From contig NZ_CALJPC010000016.1 in assembly GCF_937981295.1 (NCBI RefSeq), forward strand, positions 13,831 through 77,830: DNA of 64,000 nucleotides. The letters are read 5' to 3'. Source of the DNA: an uncultured Campylobacter sp. (lineage in GTDB: Bacteria; Campylobacterota; Campylobacteria; Campylobacterales; Campylobacteraceae). Within the stretch, counting starts at the first letter, position 1. Each line of letters opens with the position of its first letter. Under the pieces are notes generated by a model. The model saw only the letters and a list, made by a program, of their open reading frames with translations, did no database searches and was not told where the DNA came from. Positions 37,218 through 46,548 of the stretch are shown here, piece after piece. Position numbers and translations under genes: made by a program.

Positions 37218-38117
37218 TTACGCCTTTTTCCTATCTTTAGCCAGCAAAAATATGCACGAGATAATGAGCGTAAAGCCCGCAAAATCAAGAAACACGAACT
37301 CCGTCCCCAGCCAAAAATAGGCAAACGCCGCGGCGCTCACCGGCTCGATGCACGCTATCATGCTCGCCCTGCTCGCGCCTATTATCTTTAGCCCCGTCAT
37401 GTAAAAGCTAAACGCGCATATCGTGCCTAAAATCACCACCGCGGCAAGCGCCGCAAAGCCCTGCGCGTCGCTCACGCCGCCTAGCTGCCAAACCCGCGTG
37501 TAAAGCGCGAGCGCGCCGCCGCCGATGACCATGCCCCAGCCTAAATTTAGCGCGACGGGGTATTTTTGATTTAGCTTCGTTGGGATGAGACTATAAATCA
37601 CGACGCCAAGCGCGCTAATGAGGCACCAAACCAGCGCCTCCGCGCTGATAACCAGCGAGCCAAGATCGCCGTGGGTGGCGAGCAGCACGACGCCCAGCAC
37701 CGCGAAAATGAGCGCGATGAGCTCGACCTTTTTAGGCACGCGTCGTTCTAAAAAGCAAACGACGGCAAGGATGAGCGCGGGCGCGGAGTACTGGATCACG
37801 GTCGCGACGGCGGCGTTTGAGAGCTCGACACCGCAAAAGTACGAATACTGCGTCATCATAAGCCCAAAAAACGCGTAGATGAGCAGCTGCGGCAAAAGCA
37901 CGCGATCTTTTAGCGGCGCAAAGGCTAGGCGCGGCGAGCGAGCGACATAATACGCTACCATCGCAAGCCCCGCAAGGCTCAGGCGGTAGGGCACGAGCCA
38001 GTCGGCGCTGACGCCTTTTTGCGTGAACAGATACTGCCCGCAAACACTGCTAAATCCCCATAATACGCCGCCAAGAAGCGTGATGAAAACGCCGAAAAAT
38101 TCGTTCTGTGATCTCAT
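37218..38117 (-). CDS. EamA/DMT-family transporter
   Basis: A ten-helix drug/metabolite-type transporter of 299 residues with two EamA repeats. Repeat one starts FFGVFITLLGGVLWGFSSV, and repeat two begins near residue 143 (LIALIFAVLGVVLLATHGD precedes AEALVWCLISALGVVIYSLI). The start is set at the ATG at 38117, preceded by AAGGCGG; an upstream Met at 38150 lacks a site. It is the first gene of a short operon with the YrdC-like gene. Substrate unknown. Confidence 0.85.
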   Translation of the reverse strand: MRSQNEFFGVFITLLGGVLWGFSSVCGQYLFTQKGVSADWLVPYRLSLAGLAMVAYYVARSPRLAFAPLKDRVLLPQLLIYAFFGLMMTQYSYFCGVELSNAAVATVIQYSAPALILAVVCFLERRVPKKVELIALIFAVLGVVLLATHGDLGSLVISAEALVWCLISALGVVIYSLIPTKLNQKYPVALNLGWGMVIGGGALALYTRVWQLGGVSDAQGFAALAAVVILGTICAFSFYMTGLKIIGASRASMIACIEPVSAAAFAYFWLGTEFVFLDFAGFTLIISCIFLLAKDRKKA

Positions 38118-38266
38118 TTGCCGCCTTAAATTTAAAGCCAAAGTATACAAGCTTATGCTTAAGCTGGGGTTAAATTTGGGCGAGAGCTAACAGGGCAAAG
38201 CTAAATTTGATTAAGCCAAATTAAATGGCGAAAAACCTAAAAATTTAAAAACAAAAAGGAGAAAAT

Positions 38267-38512
38267 TTGAGCGAAACGACTTTTGCGATTATATTTTACT
38301 GCGCTTGCGCACTGTTTTTGGCGGCAGTAGGATACTTAGCTTTGGGCGTTTTGGCGAAATTTTACTCTTTTATCAAATTTGCCACGCGCCTTTGCTTACA
38401 AGACCCCAAATTTAGCCTCGCCATGTTTGTGCCTGCGTGTATTTTATCGCTTTATATCGCACTGTTTTCGACGAAAATTTTTAGCATTATCTCGCCTGCG
38501 CATAGATTTTAG
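38267..38512 (+). CDS. Small two-helix membrane protein
   Basis: An 81-residue protein with two hydrophobic helices: about residues 6-29 (FAIIFYCACALFLAAVGYLALGV) and 50-70 (FSLAMFVPACILSLYIALF). It starts with TTG after a good AAAAGGAG site. No family is recognised and no partner gene adjoins it in the same direction except the small remnant behind it. Likely inner-membrane; function unknown. Confidence 0.55.
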   Translation: MSETTFAIIFYCACALFLAAVGYLALGVLAKFYSFIKFATRLCLQDPKFSLAMFVPACILSLYIALFSTKIFSIISPAHRF

Positions 38513-38538
38513 TTGTATTTTGCGTATGTTTTGACTTT

Positions 38539-38680
38539 TTGTGCCTAAGCGCGGCGAAAGCAAATGCAAAGCTGTTAGAAGAGCTAAACGCGAAAAAGGA
38601 TTTAAGAGAACCCGAAAAAACTCGCCAAAAAGGCGCTAGAGTGGCTCACAAACTCGCTGAATTCGGCTAGCGTTGTCTAA
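38539..38680 (+). pseudogene. possible gene remnant with a frameshift in an A6 run
   Basis: One frame encodes AAKANAKLLEELNAKKDL then continues, if one A is removed from the six at 38615-38620, as PEKLAKKALEWLTNSLNSA to a stop at 38680. The joined peptide reads like a helical, amphipathic C-terminus. It has no start codon or ribosome site and overlaps the end of the opposing gene by 14 bp, so it could also be chance. Confidence 0.25.
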
Positions 38681-39308
38681 ATATCCGTCCGAAAAACGCA
38701 GCCGTTTGGCGAGCCCTAAGCAAAACAAACGCTCGCAGCTGCCTACAAATCTGCATAATAAGATACGCCGACATCATCACGCAAAAATTTGCAATGCCAA
38801 AGCCGATCATTTCATAGTATAAAAATAATTCTAGCCTCATCTGTGCTATGAACTCTCGCGTCGGGCGATAAGTGTGCCATATTCTATAACCCGAGAAAAA
38901 ATCATCAAGTCCGCCGAATACCAAAAAGCATACGATAAGCGCAAATAAAATAATGCCTTGTGAAAGAGCCTGGGCGTTGTTTTTGTTTTCCTCAAGCCTG
39001 CCGGTAGCTCCTTTTGCCACGCCGTAAAGCCCCGCAAACAGCAAACAAACGGGCATAAAAAAGCATAAATAGCTAAGATGAAACGCCGCTACATCGCCAA
39101 AGGTTGTTTTGGTTCGCGCTACGTCTATAGCCGGGTAAAAGCCCGCCATAAACGCCGTAAAGTCTCTAAAAACTGCGTGAGCGGACAAGATATCTTCGGG
39201 CACGGCAAATAAGCTCAAAGCTGCCAAAACATAAGCGATCAGGCTAACAAAAAAGGCGATTTCAAGCTTCCTTGCGGCTAGTCTTAATCTTGCTTTTAGT
39301 CTTATCAT
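38667..39308 (-). CDS. Hypothetical multi-pass membrane protein
   Basis: A 213-residue protein with hydrophobic stretches near residues 18-38, 75-97, 115-131 and 165-187, joined by short charged loops, and a basic C-terminus. No family is recognised. It is isolated on the minus strand, between the small membrane protein and lon, and shares no operon spacing with either. The regular hydrophobic layout suggests it is real. Confidence 0.6.
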   Translation of the reverse strand: MIRLKARLRLAARKLEIAFFVSLIAYVLAALSLFAVPEDILSAHAVFRDFTAFMAGFYPAIDVARTKTTFGDVAAFHLSYLCFFMPVCLLFAGLYGVAKGATGRLEENKNNAQALSQGIILFALIVCFLVFGGLDDFFSGYRIWHTYRPTREFIAQMRLELFLYYEMIGFGIANFCVMMSAYLIMQICRQLRAFVLLRARQTAAFFGRIFRQR

Positions 39309-39610
39309 TTTCTTGCTTTATATTTTGATCGCAAACGGCACAAGCGGGAATCTAAAGAAATTTTAAATTCCGCGCGCCATGCGGTAGGATTTTAAAATTT
39401 CAGAGTCTGTGGTAGTGCTCAGCCAAATTTAGAATGCGAATTTAACCTCTAAATTTGGCTGAATTTACGGACGTCAAATTTGCGGGCTAAATTTGACGTC
39501 TGAATTTACGGTTTTAGTTTCTTAACCTCACTCGCCGCTCAGATACTCCTGCGAACTCTTGGCCTCCAACACGCTGCTAAAGTGGCAAAATTTAAAGTGG
39601 CGCTTTAAAT
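39309..39610. other. 300-bp spacer
   Basis: AT-rich. It holds repeated phrases of 'aaatttggctgaatttacgg' type at about 39440-39510. No gene seen. Confidence 0.45.
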
Positions 39611-42124
39611 TTAAACGAGCGCCAGCTTCAGCACCTCTTCGATCCGATCTACCGGCGTTATTTTCAGATCGTTTTTGACCTCGTCCGGGATCTCCGCCAG
39701 GTCGCGCTCATAGTTTTTGCGCGGGATCAGCACTTCGGCGATTTTGGCTTTGTGCGCAGCGATGAGCTTCTCCTTAAGCCCGCCGATCGGTAGCACCTTG
39801 CCGCTTAGCGTGATTTCGCCCGTCATCGCTAGATCTGCGCGCACCTTGCGCTCGCTTAAAATCGACGCGATCGCCGTGCTCATCGTGATGCCTGCGCTCG
39901 GTCCGTCCTTCGGCGTCGCGCCCTCGGGCACGTGGATGTGAAGGTCGAATTTATTATAAATCTGCTCCGAGCTTTCGGAGCTTTCCTCCGCGCCTAAATT
40001 TCGCGCTGCCACAGGGCTTTTAGACGCTGCGACGCCGTTTGCGCGCAATGCGGAGTTTTTACCGCCGCGCGGGGCTTTTGCCGCGCCCGCCTTCGCGTCT
40101 TGAGCCGCTTTGAGCTTACCCTCGTCGATCAGCACCTTTACGACGCTAAAGGCGATCTGCGCGGATTCTTTCATCACGTCGCCGAGCTGGCCCGTGATCG
40201 TCATCGCGCCCTTGCCTTTGATCTTGACCGCCTCGATCTTGAGCACGTCGCCGCCTACCGCAGTCCATGCAAGTCCGTTTACGATGCCGATTTGATCGCA
40301 CTTTTCGACCTCGTCGATCTCGAAAACCTTTTTATTTAGAAATTCGCTTAAATTTTTCGTCGTAACGACGATTTTTTTAAATTCTTTGTCTTTTAAAATT
40401 TTAACCGCGACTTTGCGGAAGATCGCAGCGATCTGGCGGCGCAGGTTTCGCACGCCGCTTTCGCGCGTGTACTCTTCGATGATCTCGGAAAGGGCGGCGG
40501 GGTTGATCGCTACGTCGGCTGATTTTAGGCCGTGGCGCTGCAGCTCCTGAGGGATCAGATAGTCTTTGGCGATCTGAAATTTCTCCTGCGGCGTATATGA
40601 GCTAAGCTCGATAAATTCCATCCTATCGCGCAGCGGCGCAGGTATGAGAGATACGTCGTTCGCCGTGGCGATAAAGATGATCTTGCTAAGATCGATGTTG
40701 AAATTTAGATAGTAATCCCTAAAGCTCGAGTTTTGCTCGGGGTCTAAAATTTCAAGCAGAACTGCGGTCGGATCGCCCTTGTATGAGCTTGAAATTTTAT
40801 CGATCTCATCAAGCACGATGACGGGGTTCATCTGATTTGCCTCGATGAGCCCTTGCACGATGCGGCCCGGCATCGCGCCGATGTAGGTGCGGCGATGTCC
40901 GCGTAGCTCGTTTACGTCCTCGAGCCCGCCTAAAGCGACGCGGATAAGTTTGCGCTTAAGCGCGGTCGCGATGGAGTTCGCAAGGCTCGTCTTGCCTACG
41001 CCGGGGGGGCCATAAAAGCACAGGATCGCGCCGCCGTTTTTGCCTTCCTCTTTGCTCTTCTTGCCGCTTGTGCCGCGAAGCTCTAAAAGCTGCTTCAGCG
41101 CGAAATACTCCTCGATGCGCGCCTTGGGCTTTTTCAAGGAGTGGTGGTCTTTATTTAGCTGCGCGGTGACGCCGTCGATGGACATCTTATGCTTGGCGGT
41201 CTTTTCAAAAGGCACCTCCAAAACCCAGTCCAGATAGCTCTGCACGAGCCCCGCATCGGCGCTGTCGGGATGAAGGCGGGCAAATTTATCGATCTGCTTT
41301 TTGATCTCTTTGTAAGCATCCTCGCCCAAATAGGGCTTTTTGGCTTCCAGCTTTTTGCGGTACTCCTCGATCTCGACGTCGCGATCGGCATCGCCGCCGA
41401 GCTCCTTTTGAATCTGCTTGAGCTGCTCTTTTAAAAAATACTCCTTATTTGTCTTGTCGATCTTGGAGTGAACTTTGCTTTTGATCTCCTTTTCGAGCCT
41501 CTGCGCTTCGATCTCGTCGGAGATGTAGTTGATGAGGTTGAAAAGGCGCTTTTGCAAGTTGCTCTCGGTAAAAAATGAGTAGGCTACCTGTTTTTTTAGG
41601 CGCAGTGCGCTTAAAATGAGATCGCAAACGCGCGCGGCGTCAGTGCCGTCGTCGATGGTTTTTAGTAGATCGTTTGGGAAAAAATGCGTGAGCGTGCTAA
41701 GCGTCTTGGTTTTTTCCTTTAGCACGCTTACCAGCGCGTCTAATTTCTGGTCGTTGCCGCGCTCGTCGTGGATGATATCGACGGTAGCGACCAGCGGATC
41801 TTGCGAAATTTCTTTTACGATTTTGCCTTTTAGCGCGCCTTGAAATAAAATTTTAACCCGACCGTCGGGAAGTGGCACGGTTCTCATCACGGAGCCCACG
41901 ACGCCTGCGTTATAGATGCCGCCGAAGCTTCTATCGCCGCTAAATTCCGACTTTGAGCTTACGACCAGTATCATAGATTCGTTTTTGGCGGCTAGATCGA
42001 GGGCTTTTTTGTTATGCTCGTCGCCGATGAAAAGGGGCGCTATCATAAACGGATATAAAAATAGCTCGTCCTCGACGATGATAGGCAGATCGCTCGGGAA
42101 GGTTGTATTTTGCATCAGTTGCAT
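39611..42124 (-). CDS. lon: Lon ATP-dependent protease
   Basis: An 837-residue AAA+ protease that degrades damaged and short-lived regulatory proteins. It has the N-terminal LON domain (residues 10-205), a coiled-coil region, Walker [14 protein letters not shown] near residue 371, Walker [12 protein letters not shown] and the sensor region. The Ser-Lys active site is visible: the catalytic Ser lies in [12 protein letters not shown] near residue 741 and the Lys in [11 protein letters not shown] near residue 785. An Ala/Ser/Lys-rich insert of about 50 residues (about 670-720) sits in the protease domain, just before the conserved [22 protein letters not shown] precedes the start, and bamD lies 8 bp upstream. 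Confidence 0.96.
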   Translation of the reverse strand: MQLMQNTTFPSDLPIIVEDELFLYPFMIAPLFIGDEHNKKALDLAAKNESMILVVSSKSEFSGDRSFGGIYNAGVVGSVMRTVPLPDGRVKILFQGALKGKIVKEISQDPLVATVDIIHDERGNDQKLDALVSVLKEKTKTLSTLTHFFPNDLLKTIDDGTDAARVCDLILSALRLKKQVAYSFFTESNLQKRLFNLINYISDEIEAQRLEKEIKSKVHSKIDKTNKEYFLKEQLKQIQKELGGDADRDVEIEEYRKKLEAKKPYLGEDAYKEIKKQIDKFARLHPDSADAGLVQSYLDWVLEVPFEKTAKHKMSIDGVTAQLNKDHHSLKKPKARIEEYFALKQLLELRGTSGKKSKEEGKNGGAILCFYGPPGVGKTSLANSIATALKRKLIRVALGGLEDVNELRGHRRTYIGAMPGRIVQGLIEANQMNPVIVLDEIDKISSSYKGDPTAVLLEILDPEQNSSFRDYYLNFNIDLSKIIFIATANDVSLIPAPLRDRMEFIELSSYTPQEKFQIAKDYLIPQELQRHGLKSADVAINPAALSEIIEEYTRESGVRNLRRQIAAIFRKVAVKILKDKEFKKIVVTTKNLSEFLNKKVFEIDEVEKCDQIGIVNGLAWTAVGGDVLKIEAVKIKGKGAMTITGQLGDVMKESAQIAFSVVKVLIDEGKLKAAQDAKAGAAKAPRGGKNSALRANGVAASKSPVAARNLGAEESSESSEQIYNKFDLHIHVPEGATPKDGPSAGITMSTAIASILSERKVRADLAMTGEITLSGKVLPIGGLKEKLIAAHKAKIAEVLIPRKNYERDLAEIPDEVKNDLKITPVDRIEEVLKLALV

Positions 42125-42132
42125 CGCTCCTC

Positions 42133-42780
42133 CTACTCAAAAATCGCGCGGTACCAAGGCGAGCGCGGTTTGATGACGTCGGTACCGTTTAGCGGGGATT
42201 CTTCGATGCGCTGCTCGTAAATTTTGGCAGAACTTTCGCGATCGGTGCGCTGGTAAAGATCCTTGATGTCGATATTTAGCTGATGCTCTGCAAGCCTGAG
42301 CTTCGTTAGCATCGTCTCAAGTAGCGGACGATACTCGCTCTGCGGGTATTCAGCTATAAATTTTCGAATTTCGTCTATGCTGTTTAGCATTAGCTTTTGG
42401 TTGCGATTTGGGCGGCTAAAGGAATCGAAATTTGCTCTAATTTTTAGAAATCTTGCGTATTCGATCTTTTGCGTCGTGCCGTAGAGGCGGATATATTCGT
42501 CTAGGTATTTGTTTGCTTTCTCGTAGTTTTCATCCTCCACAAAAGCCCACGCCATAATGAGTGTCATCTCCTCAAGCAGCGGAGAGGCGATATGCTCGCT
42601 AGAAAAGCTAGTGTAGTGCTTCTCGGCATCCTCCATGCTGGCGTTATTGATATCTTCTAAAATTTTAGAATACCATGCCTCGGGGCTTAGATTAAAAAGC
42701 TCGCCGTCGCCTTTGCCGCTGCAGCCGCCGATAAACGCGATAAATAGGAGAGCGGATAGAATTTTACTTAGATTTGTCAT
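42133..42780 (-). CDS. bamD: BamD outer-membrane assembly lipoprotein
   Basis: BamD is the essential TPR lipoprotein of the BAM complex. The 215 residues start with a lipoprotein signal ending at lipobox IGGC near residue 20. They then carry TPR-like helical pairs with the typical phrases [29 protein letters not shown] and the downstream [18 protein letters not shown]. It is the first gene of a bamD-lon operon, as in C. jejuni. Confidence 0.93.
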   Translation of the reverse strand: MTNLSKILSALLFIAFIGGCSGKGDGELFNLSPEAWYSKILEDINNASMEDAEKHYTSFSSEHIASPLLEEMTLIMAWAFVEDENYEKANKYLDEYIRLYGTTQKIEYARFLKIRANFDSFSRPNRNQKLMLNSIDEIRKFIAEYPQSEYRPLLETMLTKLRLAEHQLNIDIKDLYQRTDRESSAKIYEQRIEESPLNGTDVIKPRSPWYRAIFE

Positions 42781-42960
42781 AAAAAATCCTTGGAATTTAT
42801 TTAGCTCGTAATTTTATAGTCTTTGAGTAAATGCAAGCTTAAATTCCGCATTCAAATTTAAAAATGAAATTTCTTTAAAATTTTTGTGCGTTCGGGCTTA
42901 AAAATCTTTGTAAATCGAAAAAATTTACGCGATAAATTCTAAATTTAAGTTTAACAATAG

Positions 42961-42966
42961 TATAAT
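42961..42966 (+). promoter_or_regulatory. -10 box for the prepilin cluster
   Basis: TATAAT after ACAATAG, about 67 bp upstream of the first prepilin gene and divergent from bamD. An A/T-rich, roughly periodic tract precedes it. Confidence 0.6.
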
Positions 42967-43032
42967 TAGCGCCGATAACGCAGAGTAAGTTTGCGTTTCC
43001 GTAATTTCAAAATTTTAAAGAAAGGATGTAAG

Positions 43033-43779
43033 ATGAAAAAAGGTTTTACTCTAATTGAGCTGATCTTTACCATCGTGATTTTAGCGATCACTACGATGGC
43101 GATCCCGCGCATCGTCGCGCAAACCACCGAGCTAAACGCCCTCGCGATCAAAGAGGAGCTCGTATATAACGCCAAAGCTTTAATGTCTCGCGTATCTAAG
43201 GCGCAATGGGATAGTGCGTATGCTAATGATGCTACATGCGGAGGCGATGCGAGCTGCATGGATAGAATTTTGACCGTAACTCCAGGCGTAGATGATTCGG
43301 GCAATAGTACCAAGGAAGTTAGACCGGGGATTTTACCGGAAGCTAGTCAGCGTGGAATCAGCTCCCAAACTCCGGCTACAAAAAAGCAATTTGGTAGAAA
43401 TGGAATTTCGGTTGGTGGAGGTCGTTATAACGATATTGACGACTACGACCAGTTCACGACCGATATAAGAGTCGGTGATCTGGTAGGCTCTAGCAGCAAG
43501 GGTGACTTCATTCTAAATACTAGGATTAATATAGATGTGGATTATGTAGCAGAGCCTTTTACTGCTGCGCAGTATGCTACCGGTACCGATATAAGTGGTG
43601 TTCTTAGTGATCAGCCATCCAATGGCGCTGTTACCAATATCAAGATGGTTAGGGTTGCTGCTACGGATCTCAACGATGCTGTAGCGAGAGACGGTGCTGC
43701 TAAATCAGTCGTTTTAAAAGCGTTTTTATCTAATATCGGCGTCGGCGTCCAGACAACCGTTACTAGACGATATAACTGA
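43033..43779 (+). CDS. Prepilin-like protein 1 (type IV pilin/pseudopilin class)
   Basis: A 248-residue protein with a class III signal: a short basic leader MKKG, the cleavage site G|F, then FTLIELIFTIVILAITTMA with Glu5, the classic N-terminal helix. After the helix comes an extracellular domain with a Cys pair (CGGDASC near residue 75). The start is the ATG at 43033 after AAAGGATG; a longer frame is rejected because it would precede the leader. It opens a three-gene prepilin run. Resembles GspH/I-type minor pseudopilins in size and order, but the exact subclass is inferred. Confidence 0.85.
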   Translation: MKKGFTLIELIFTIVILAITTMAIPRIVAQTTELNALAIKEELVYNAKALMSRVSKAQWDSAYANDATCGGDASCMDRILTVTPGVDDSGNSTKEVRPGILPEASQRGISSQTPATKKQFGRNGISVGGGRYNDIDDYDQFTTDIRVGDLVGSSSKGDFILNTRINIDVDYVAEPFTAAQYATGTDISGVLSDQPSNGAVTNIKMVRVAATDLNDAVARDGAAKSVVLKAFLSNIGVGVQTTVTRRYN

Positions 43780-43791
43780 CAGGAGCGCGAG

Positions 43792-44865
43792 ATGAAAAAA
43801 GGTTTTACCCTTATAGAGCTAGTGTTTGTTATCGTAGTGCTAGGTATCATCTCGATGTTTGGTGCCGATCTATACACGAAGATCTACAAATCCTACGTAC
43901 ATGTGCGCGCAGTAAACCAACTGGAAGCCAGAACGCAAAATGCGATGATGCTAATCACAAACCGCTTGGAGGATAGAATAAAAAGCTCTACCATAGGCAG
44001 GGAGCTTAGCTCAAATGAGTTTGTACCGATTAGTGATCTTACTGATCCGAAATACGACATACTAGAATGGATCGGTCAAAGCGTAGAGACGAGAAATATA
44101 AATAAGAGAACTCCAGGTTGGAGTGGTTTCATGTCAATGTCTCAGCTTCGAGATGACAAATGGAAAGCAGGTATAGAAGATGCTGGCTATATTGGGAATA
44201 CGAGAGCTGAATTTAATATGGTCTCCTTGGGTAGCGATTTTCCGCAAGTAGCTAGGATAGTTCAGAACTTAAGGGCTACCGCGTATAATACTCCGTCTAA
44301 TAACACCCAAGTTGCCGTTATTTTTAGGGTCGTTACTAACGATGCCTCCCCTACTAGCGTAGGTATAGGCTTCGGCTACGATAGAGCGGTTCAAGCAAAC
44401 GGTAGCAATCGCGTGTTGATCGCCGTAGGTACTCCTAGTGCTGCGGGTAGCGGTAATATGGAAGGCGAAACTATCAGGATAAATCAGTATCCGCTCAATC
44501 CAAATAACGATAACTCACAGGAATTCTCCGAGCAGTATTATATAGCTCATAGTGCCTACGCGATCGTTCCAGATTTAGGGGGTAGGGATAGTATTGTATA
44601 TATGAGAGATAATGCTGGTAATGTATTAAGTAAAAATTTTGATTTGGTTTTAAAATATAATTATCGTCCATGGAGCACTGTTGCAAACGATGCGAACTCA
44701 TACAATGTTGCTAGCAGCGCGTTACTAGCCGAGGACGTGAGCTTGTTTAGGTTCAAGGACGATAACGGCGCTGTTGCGCTTAAACTATGTATGAGAGACG
44801 ACGGCAGAAATTTCGATCCTGCAGAGCTGGATCTGAACGTTTGTAAAGCACAGGTGGTGTACTAA
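43792..44865 (+). CDS. Prepilin-like protein 2 (large; GspJ/PilW-like in order)
   Basis: A 357-residue prepilin with leader MKKG|FTLIELVFVIVVLGIISMFG and Glu5, then a long C-terminal domain that is Asn/Ser-rich, with two Cys near its end (LKLCMRDD and VCKAQ). Large minor pseudopilins of this size lie second in GspI-J-K style operons. It starts 12 bp after the first gene with a GAGCGAG site and ends overlapping the third gene (TAATG). The codon use is more AT-rich than that of lon or lepA. Confidence 0.82.
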   Translation: MKKGFTLIELVFVIVVLGIISMFGADLYTKIYKSYVHVRAVNQLEARTQNAMMLITNRLEDRIKSSTIGRELSSNEFVPISDLTDPKYDILEWIGQSVETRNINKRTPGWSGFMSMSQLRDDKWKAGIEDAGYIGNTRAEFNMVSLGSDFPQVARIVQNLRATAYNTPSNNTQVAVIFRVVTNDASPTSVGIGFGYDRAVQANGSNRVLIAVGTPSAAGSGNMEGETIRINQYPLNPNNDNSQEFSEQYYIAHSAYAIVPDLGGRDSIVYMRDNAGNVLSKNFDLVLKYNYRPWSTVANDANSYNVASSALLAEDVSLFRFKDDNGAVALKLCMRDDGRNFDPAELDLNVCKAQVVY

Positions 44866-45398
44866 TGAAAACTATGCGAAAAGGCTTTGCTCTAGTAGCG
44901 GCCATATTTTTTATCATCATTGTAGCGACTACCGCGATTACGGCGCTATCTATCGCGTCTATGACGGCTCGCGATGTCAATAATATCCAAGGCAGAGAGC
45001 AGGCGCTACTGCTAGCTCAAAGTGCTACGGAGCTGGCAGTCCTTGCTATGCAAAAGCATCAGTATCTAACTACTGAGCTTAAGAGTACCGGTGCCACGGC
45101 TGCAACCAATCCTACGTTAAATCAAATCACGCTAGAGTATCCGTCAAATGATCCAGCTCAAAAGATGTTTGATATCACCGTGACATTCGGATATTTCGAT
45201 AGACAGCTGGGTGCGCCCGGCAATCATACCGTCGCTTATAGTAATTTTGGGCAAGGCTCGTCCGAAACACTTGCAAATGGTAGTGTAGGTAGAATTCTAA
45301 GCCATGCTGCGCTTGTAGACGTGGTAGTAAAATCCAACGTAGCGGTTATGGGGAGGCCGCAGATTACATATCATAGGCGCACTATTCAAAAACCATAA
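44865..45398 (+). CDS. Prepilin-like protein 3 (GspK/PilX-like, lacks Glu5)
   Basis: A 177-residue protein with leader MKTMRKG, then FALVAAIFFIIIVATTAITAL. The site G|FALVA has Ala rather than Glu at mature position 5, a trait of GspK and related tip pseudopilins. A helical region follows (GREQALLLAQSATELAVLAMQKHQY), then a small domain. Start overlaps the second gene's stop, so the three are coupled. Assignment to GspK/PilX is by order, N-terminus and helix content; the domain itself is smaller than classical GspK (about 330). Confidence 0.75.
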   Translation: MKTMRKGFALVAAIFFIIIVATTAITALSIASMTARDVNNIQGREQALLLAQSATELAVLAMQKHQYLTTELKSTGATAATNPTLNQITLEYPSNDPAQKMFDITVTFGYFDRQLGAPGNHTVAYSNFGQGSSETLANGSVGRILSHAALVDVVVKSNVAVMGRPQITYHRRTIQKP

Positions 45399-45413
45399 AG
45401 CAAAGGAGAGACG

Positions 45414-45956
45414 ATGAATTTAAATATCGTAGGTAAGCAGTTTGAGCTAACGGAAGCTATTAAAAATTATGTCGAAAACGCATTTGAGACGCTAGAAAAA
45501 TATAATCTCGACATCATCTCGGGGCGTTGTGTAATTTCTGCCGACGAGAAGCAAGGCAAAAAGGGCTTTGTGGTGGATTTCTCACTAAATTTAGCGCATC
45601 AAGACACTATCGTCGTACGCCAAAAAGATAAGGATCTCTATGCTGCCGTCGATCTCATCGTAGAGCGCGCCTCAAAAGTGCTTCGCAGATACCACGATAA
45701 GGTAAATTCTCACAAAAATCGCGACGAAATGAAACAAAACGCCGTAGATAATGCGGTCGGTGCCAATAAGCCAAATTTAAACGATGAAGTTGATGAGATC
45801 GTCCCTACCGAGCTGGATCTATATAAGCCGCTAGAGATCGATGAGGCGCTAAATAAGCTTAAAGAAAGTACCGATCAGTTCTTGGTCTTTAACGATATGG
45901 ACGCTAAAATGCGTGTACTTTACAAGCGTAAAGACGGTAAATTCGGCCTGTTTTAG
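45414..45956 (+). CDS. hpf: Ribosome hibernation promoting factor (long HPF/RaiA type)
   Basis: A 180-residue long-form HPF that dimerises and silences 70S ribosomes. The N-terminal ribosome-binding domain (residues 1-100; FELTEAIKNYVENAFETLEK, read as LTEAIKNYVENAFETLEKY; DLYAAVDLIVERASKVLRR) is joined by a charged linker to a C-terminal dimerisation domain (PLEIDEALNKL; DQFLVFNDMDAKMRVLYKRKDGKFGLF, ending here). It lies 15 bp after the third prepilin with AAAGGAGAG, so it may be co-transcribed with the pilins. A good hairpin terminator follows. Confidence 0.93.
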   Translation: MNLNIVGKQFELTEAIKNYVENAFETLEKYNLDIISGRCVISADEKQGKKGFVVDFSLNLAHQDTIVVRQKDKDLYAAVDLIVERASKVLRRYHDKVNSHKNRDEMKQNAVDNAVGANKPNLNDEVDEIVPTELDLYKPLEIDEALNKLKESTDQFLVFNDMDAKMRVLYKRKDGKFGLF

Positions 45957-45987
45957 CTAAATTTCATATTCGGGTATTTGAAATTTC

Positions 45988-46029
45988 AAGCGCTCGAGTT
46001 CTGATGAAATTCGGATCGAGTGCTTTTTT
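45988..46029 (+). terminator. rho-independent terminator after hpf
   Basis: AAGCGCTCGA (45988-45997) pairs with TCGAGTGCTT (46016-46025), one G-T wobble, 18-nt loop, followed by TTTTTT. It would end the prepilin-hpf transcript and separates it from the large gene behind. Confidence 0.75.
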
Positions 46030-46503
46030 AAATCGTCTCTGTTATAACATAGCGCCGATGAACTTTGGAAAAATAGCTGGTCATGTTTTTGCAAAGTCCA
46101 AATTGCGATGTTTTTAATTCGCTGCACTAGGAATTTTTACAGAGTAATACCGCCCGATTTTTAGTTGTGACAAGCCTTGTTGCGAGAATTATCTACGAGC
46201 AGTGAAGCCGTAAAGCGAATGTGGGTTGAAGTTGCGTGAGCAAAAAATCGCGCTCAACTCGCCGTAAGCGAGCCGGCTTTTCGTAGCGGATGTAAAATTT
46301 ATTTCAACATCAAATCGTAACAGAGCTTTTGAATTTTAAAATTTGCTGAAATTTTTGATAAATTTCCGCATTTTTTATATTTTATGAAATTTTTTCATCG
46401 TTAAGTTTTCATCGCGTTGTCGTTATTTGCCGTCCCATTTGAAATAAATTAAATTTTAATTATAAATCTTTCAAATTGCACTGTAATTTAAGCAAAAAAA
46501 ATG
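46030..46503. other. about 470-bp spacer, no gene supported
   Basis: AT-rich leader region upstream of the giant gene. On the minus strand there are short runs of good codon sequence (about 46080-46260) interrupted by stops, which could be decayed coding sequence. No RNA gene recognised. Confidence 0.4.
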
Positions 46504-46541
46504 TAAAATAATAGTCAAAAATTATGTTATTGACCGGAGGG
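46504..46541 (+). promoter_or_regulatory. promoter and ribosome site of the giant secreted gene
   Basis: TAAAAT at 46504-46509 preceded by an A-rich run and TAATTTAAGC, the periodic AT pattern of Campylobacter promoters. The strong site GGAGGG at 46536-46541 sits 7 bp before the ATG. Confidence 0.5.
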
Positions 46542-46548
46542 TAGTATC

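Noticed and set aside
43611..43877. 88-codon minus-strand frame over the prepilins
   Set aside because: Shadow of the two coupled prepilin genes.
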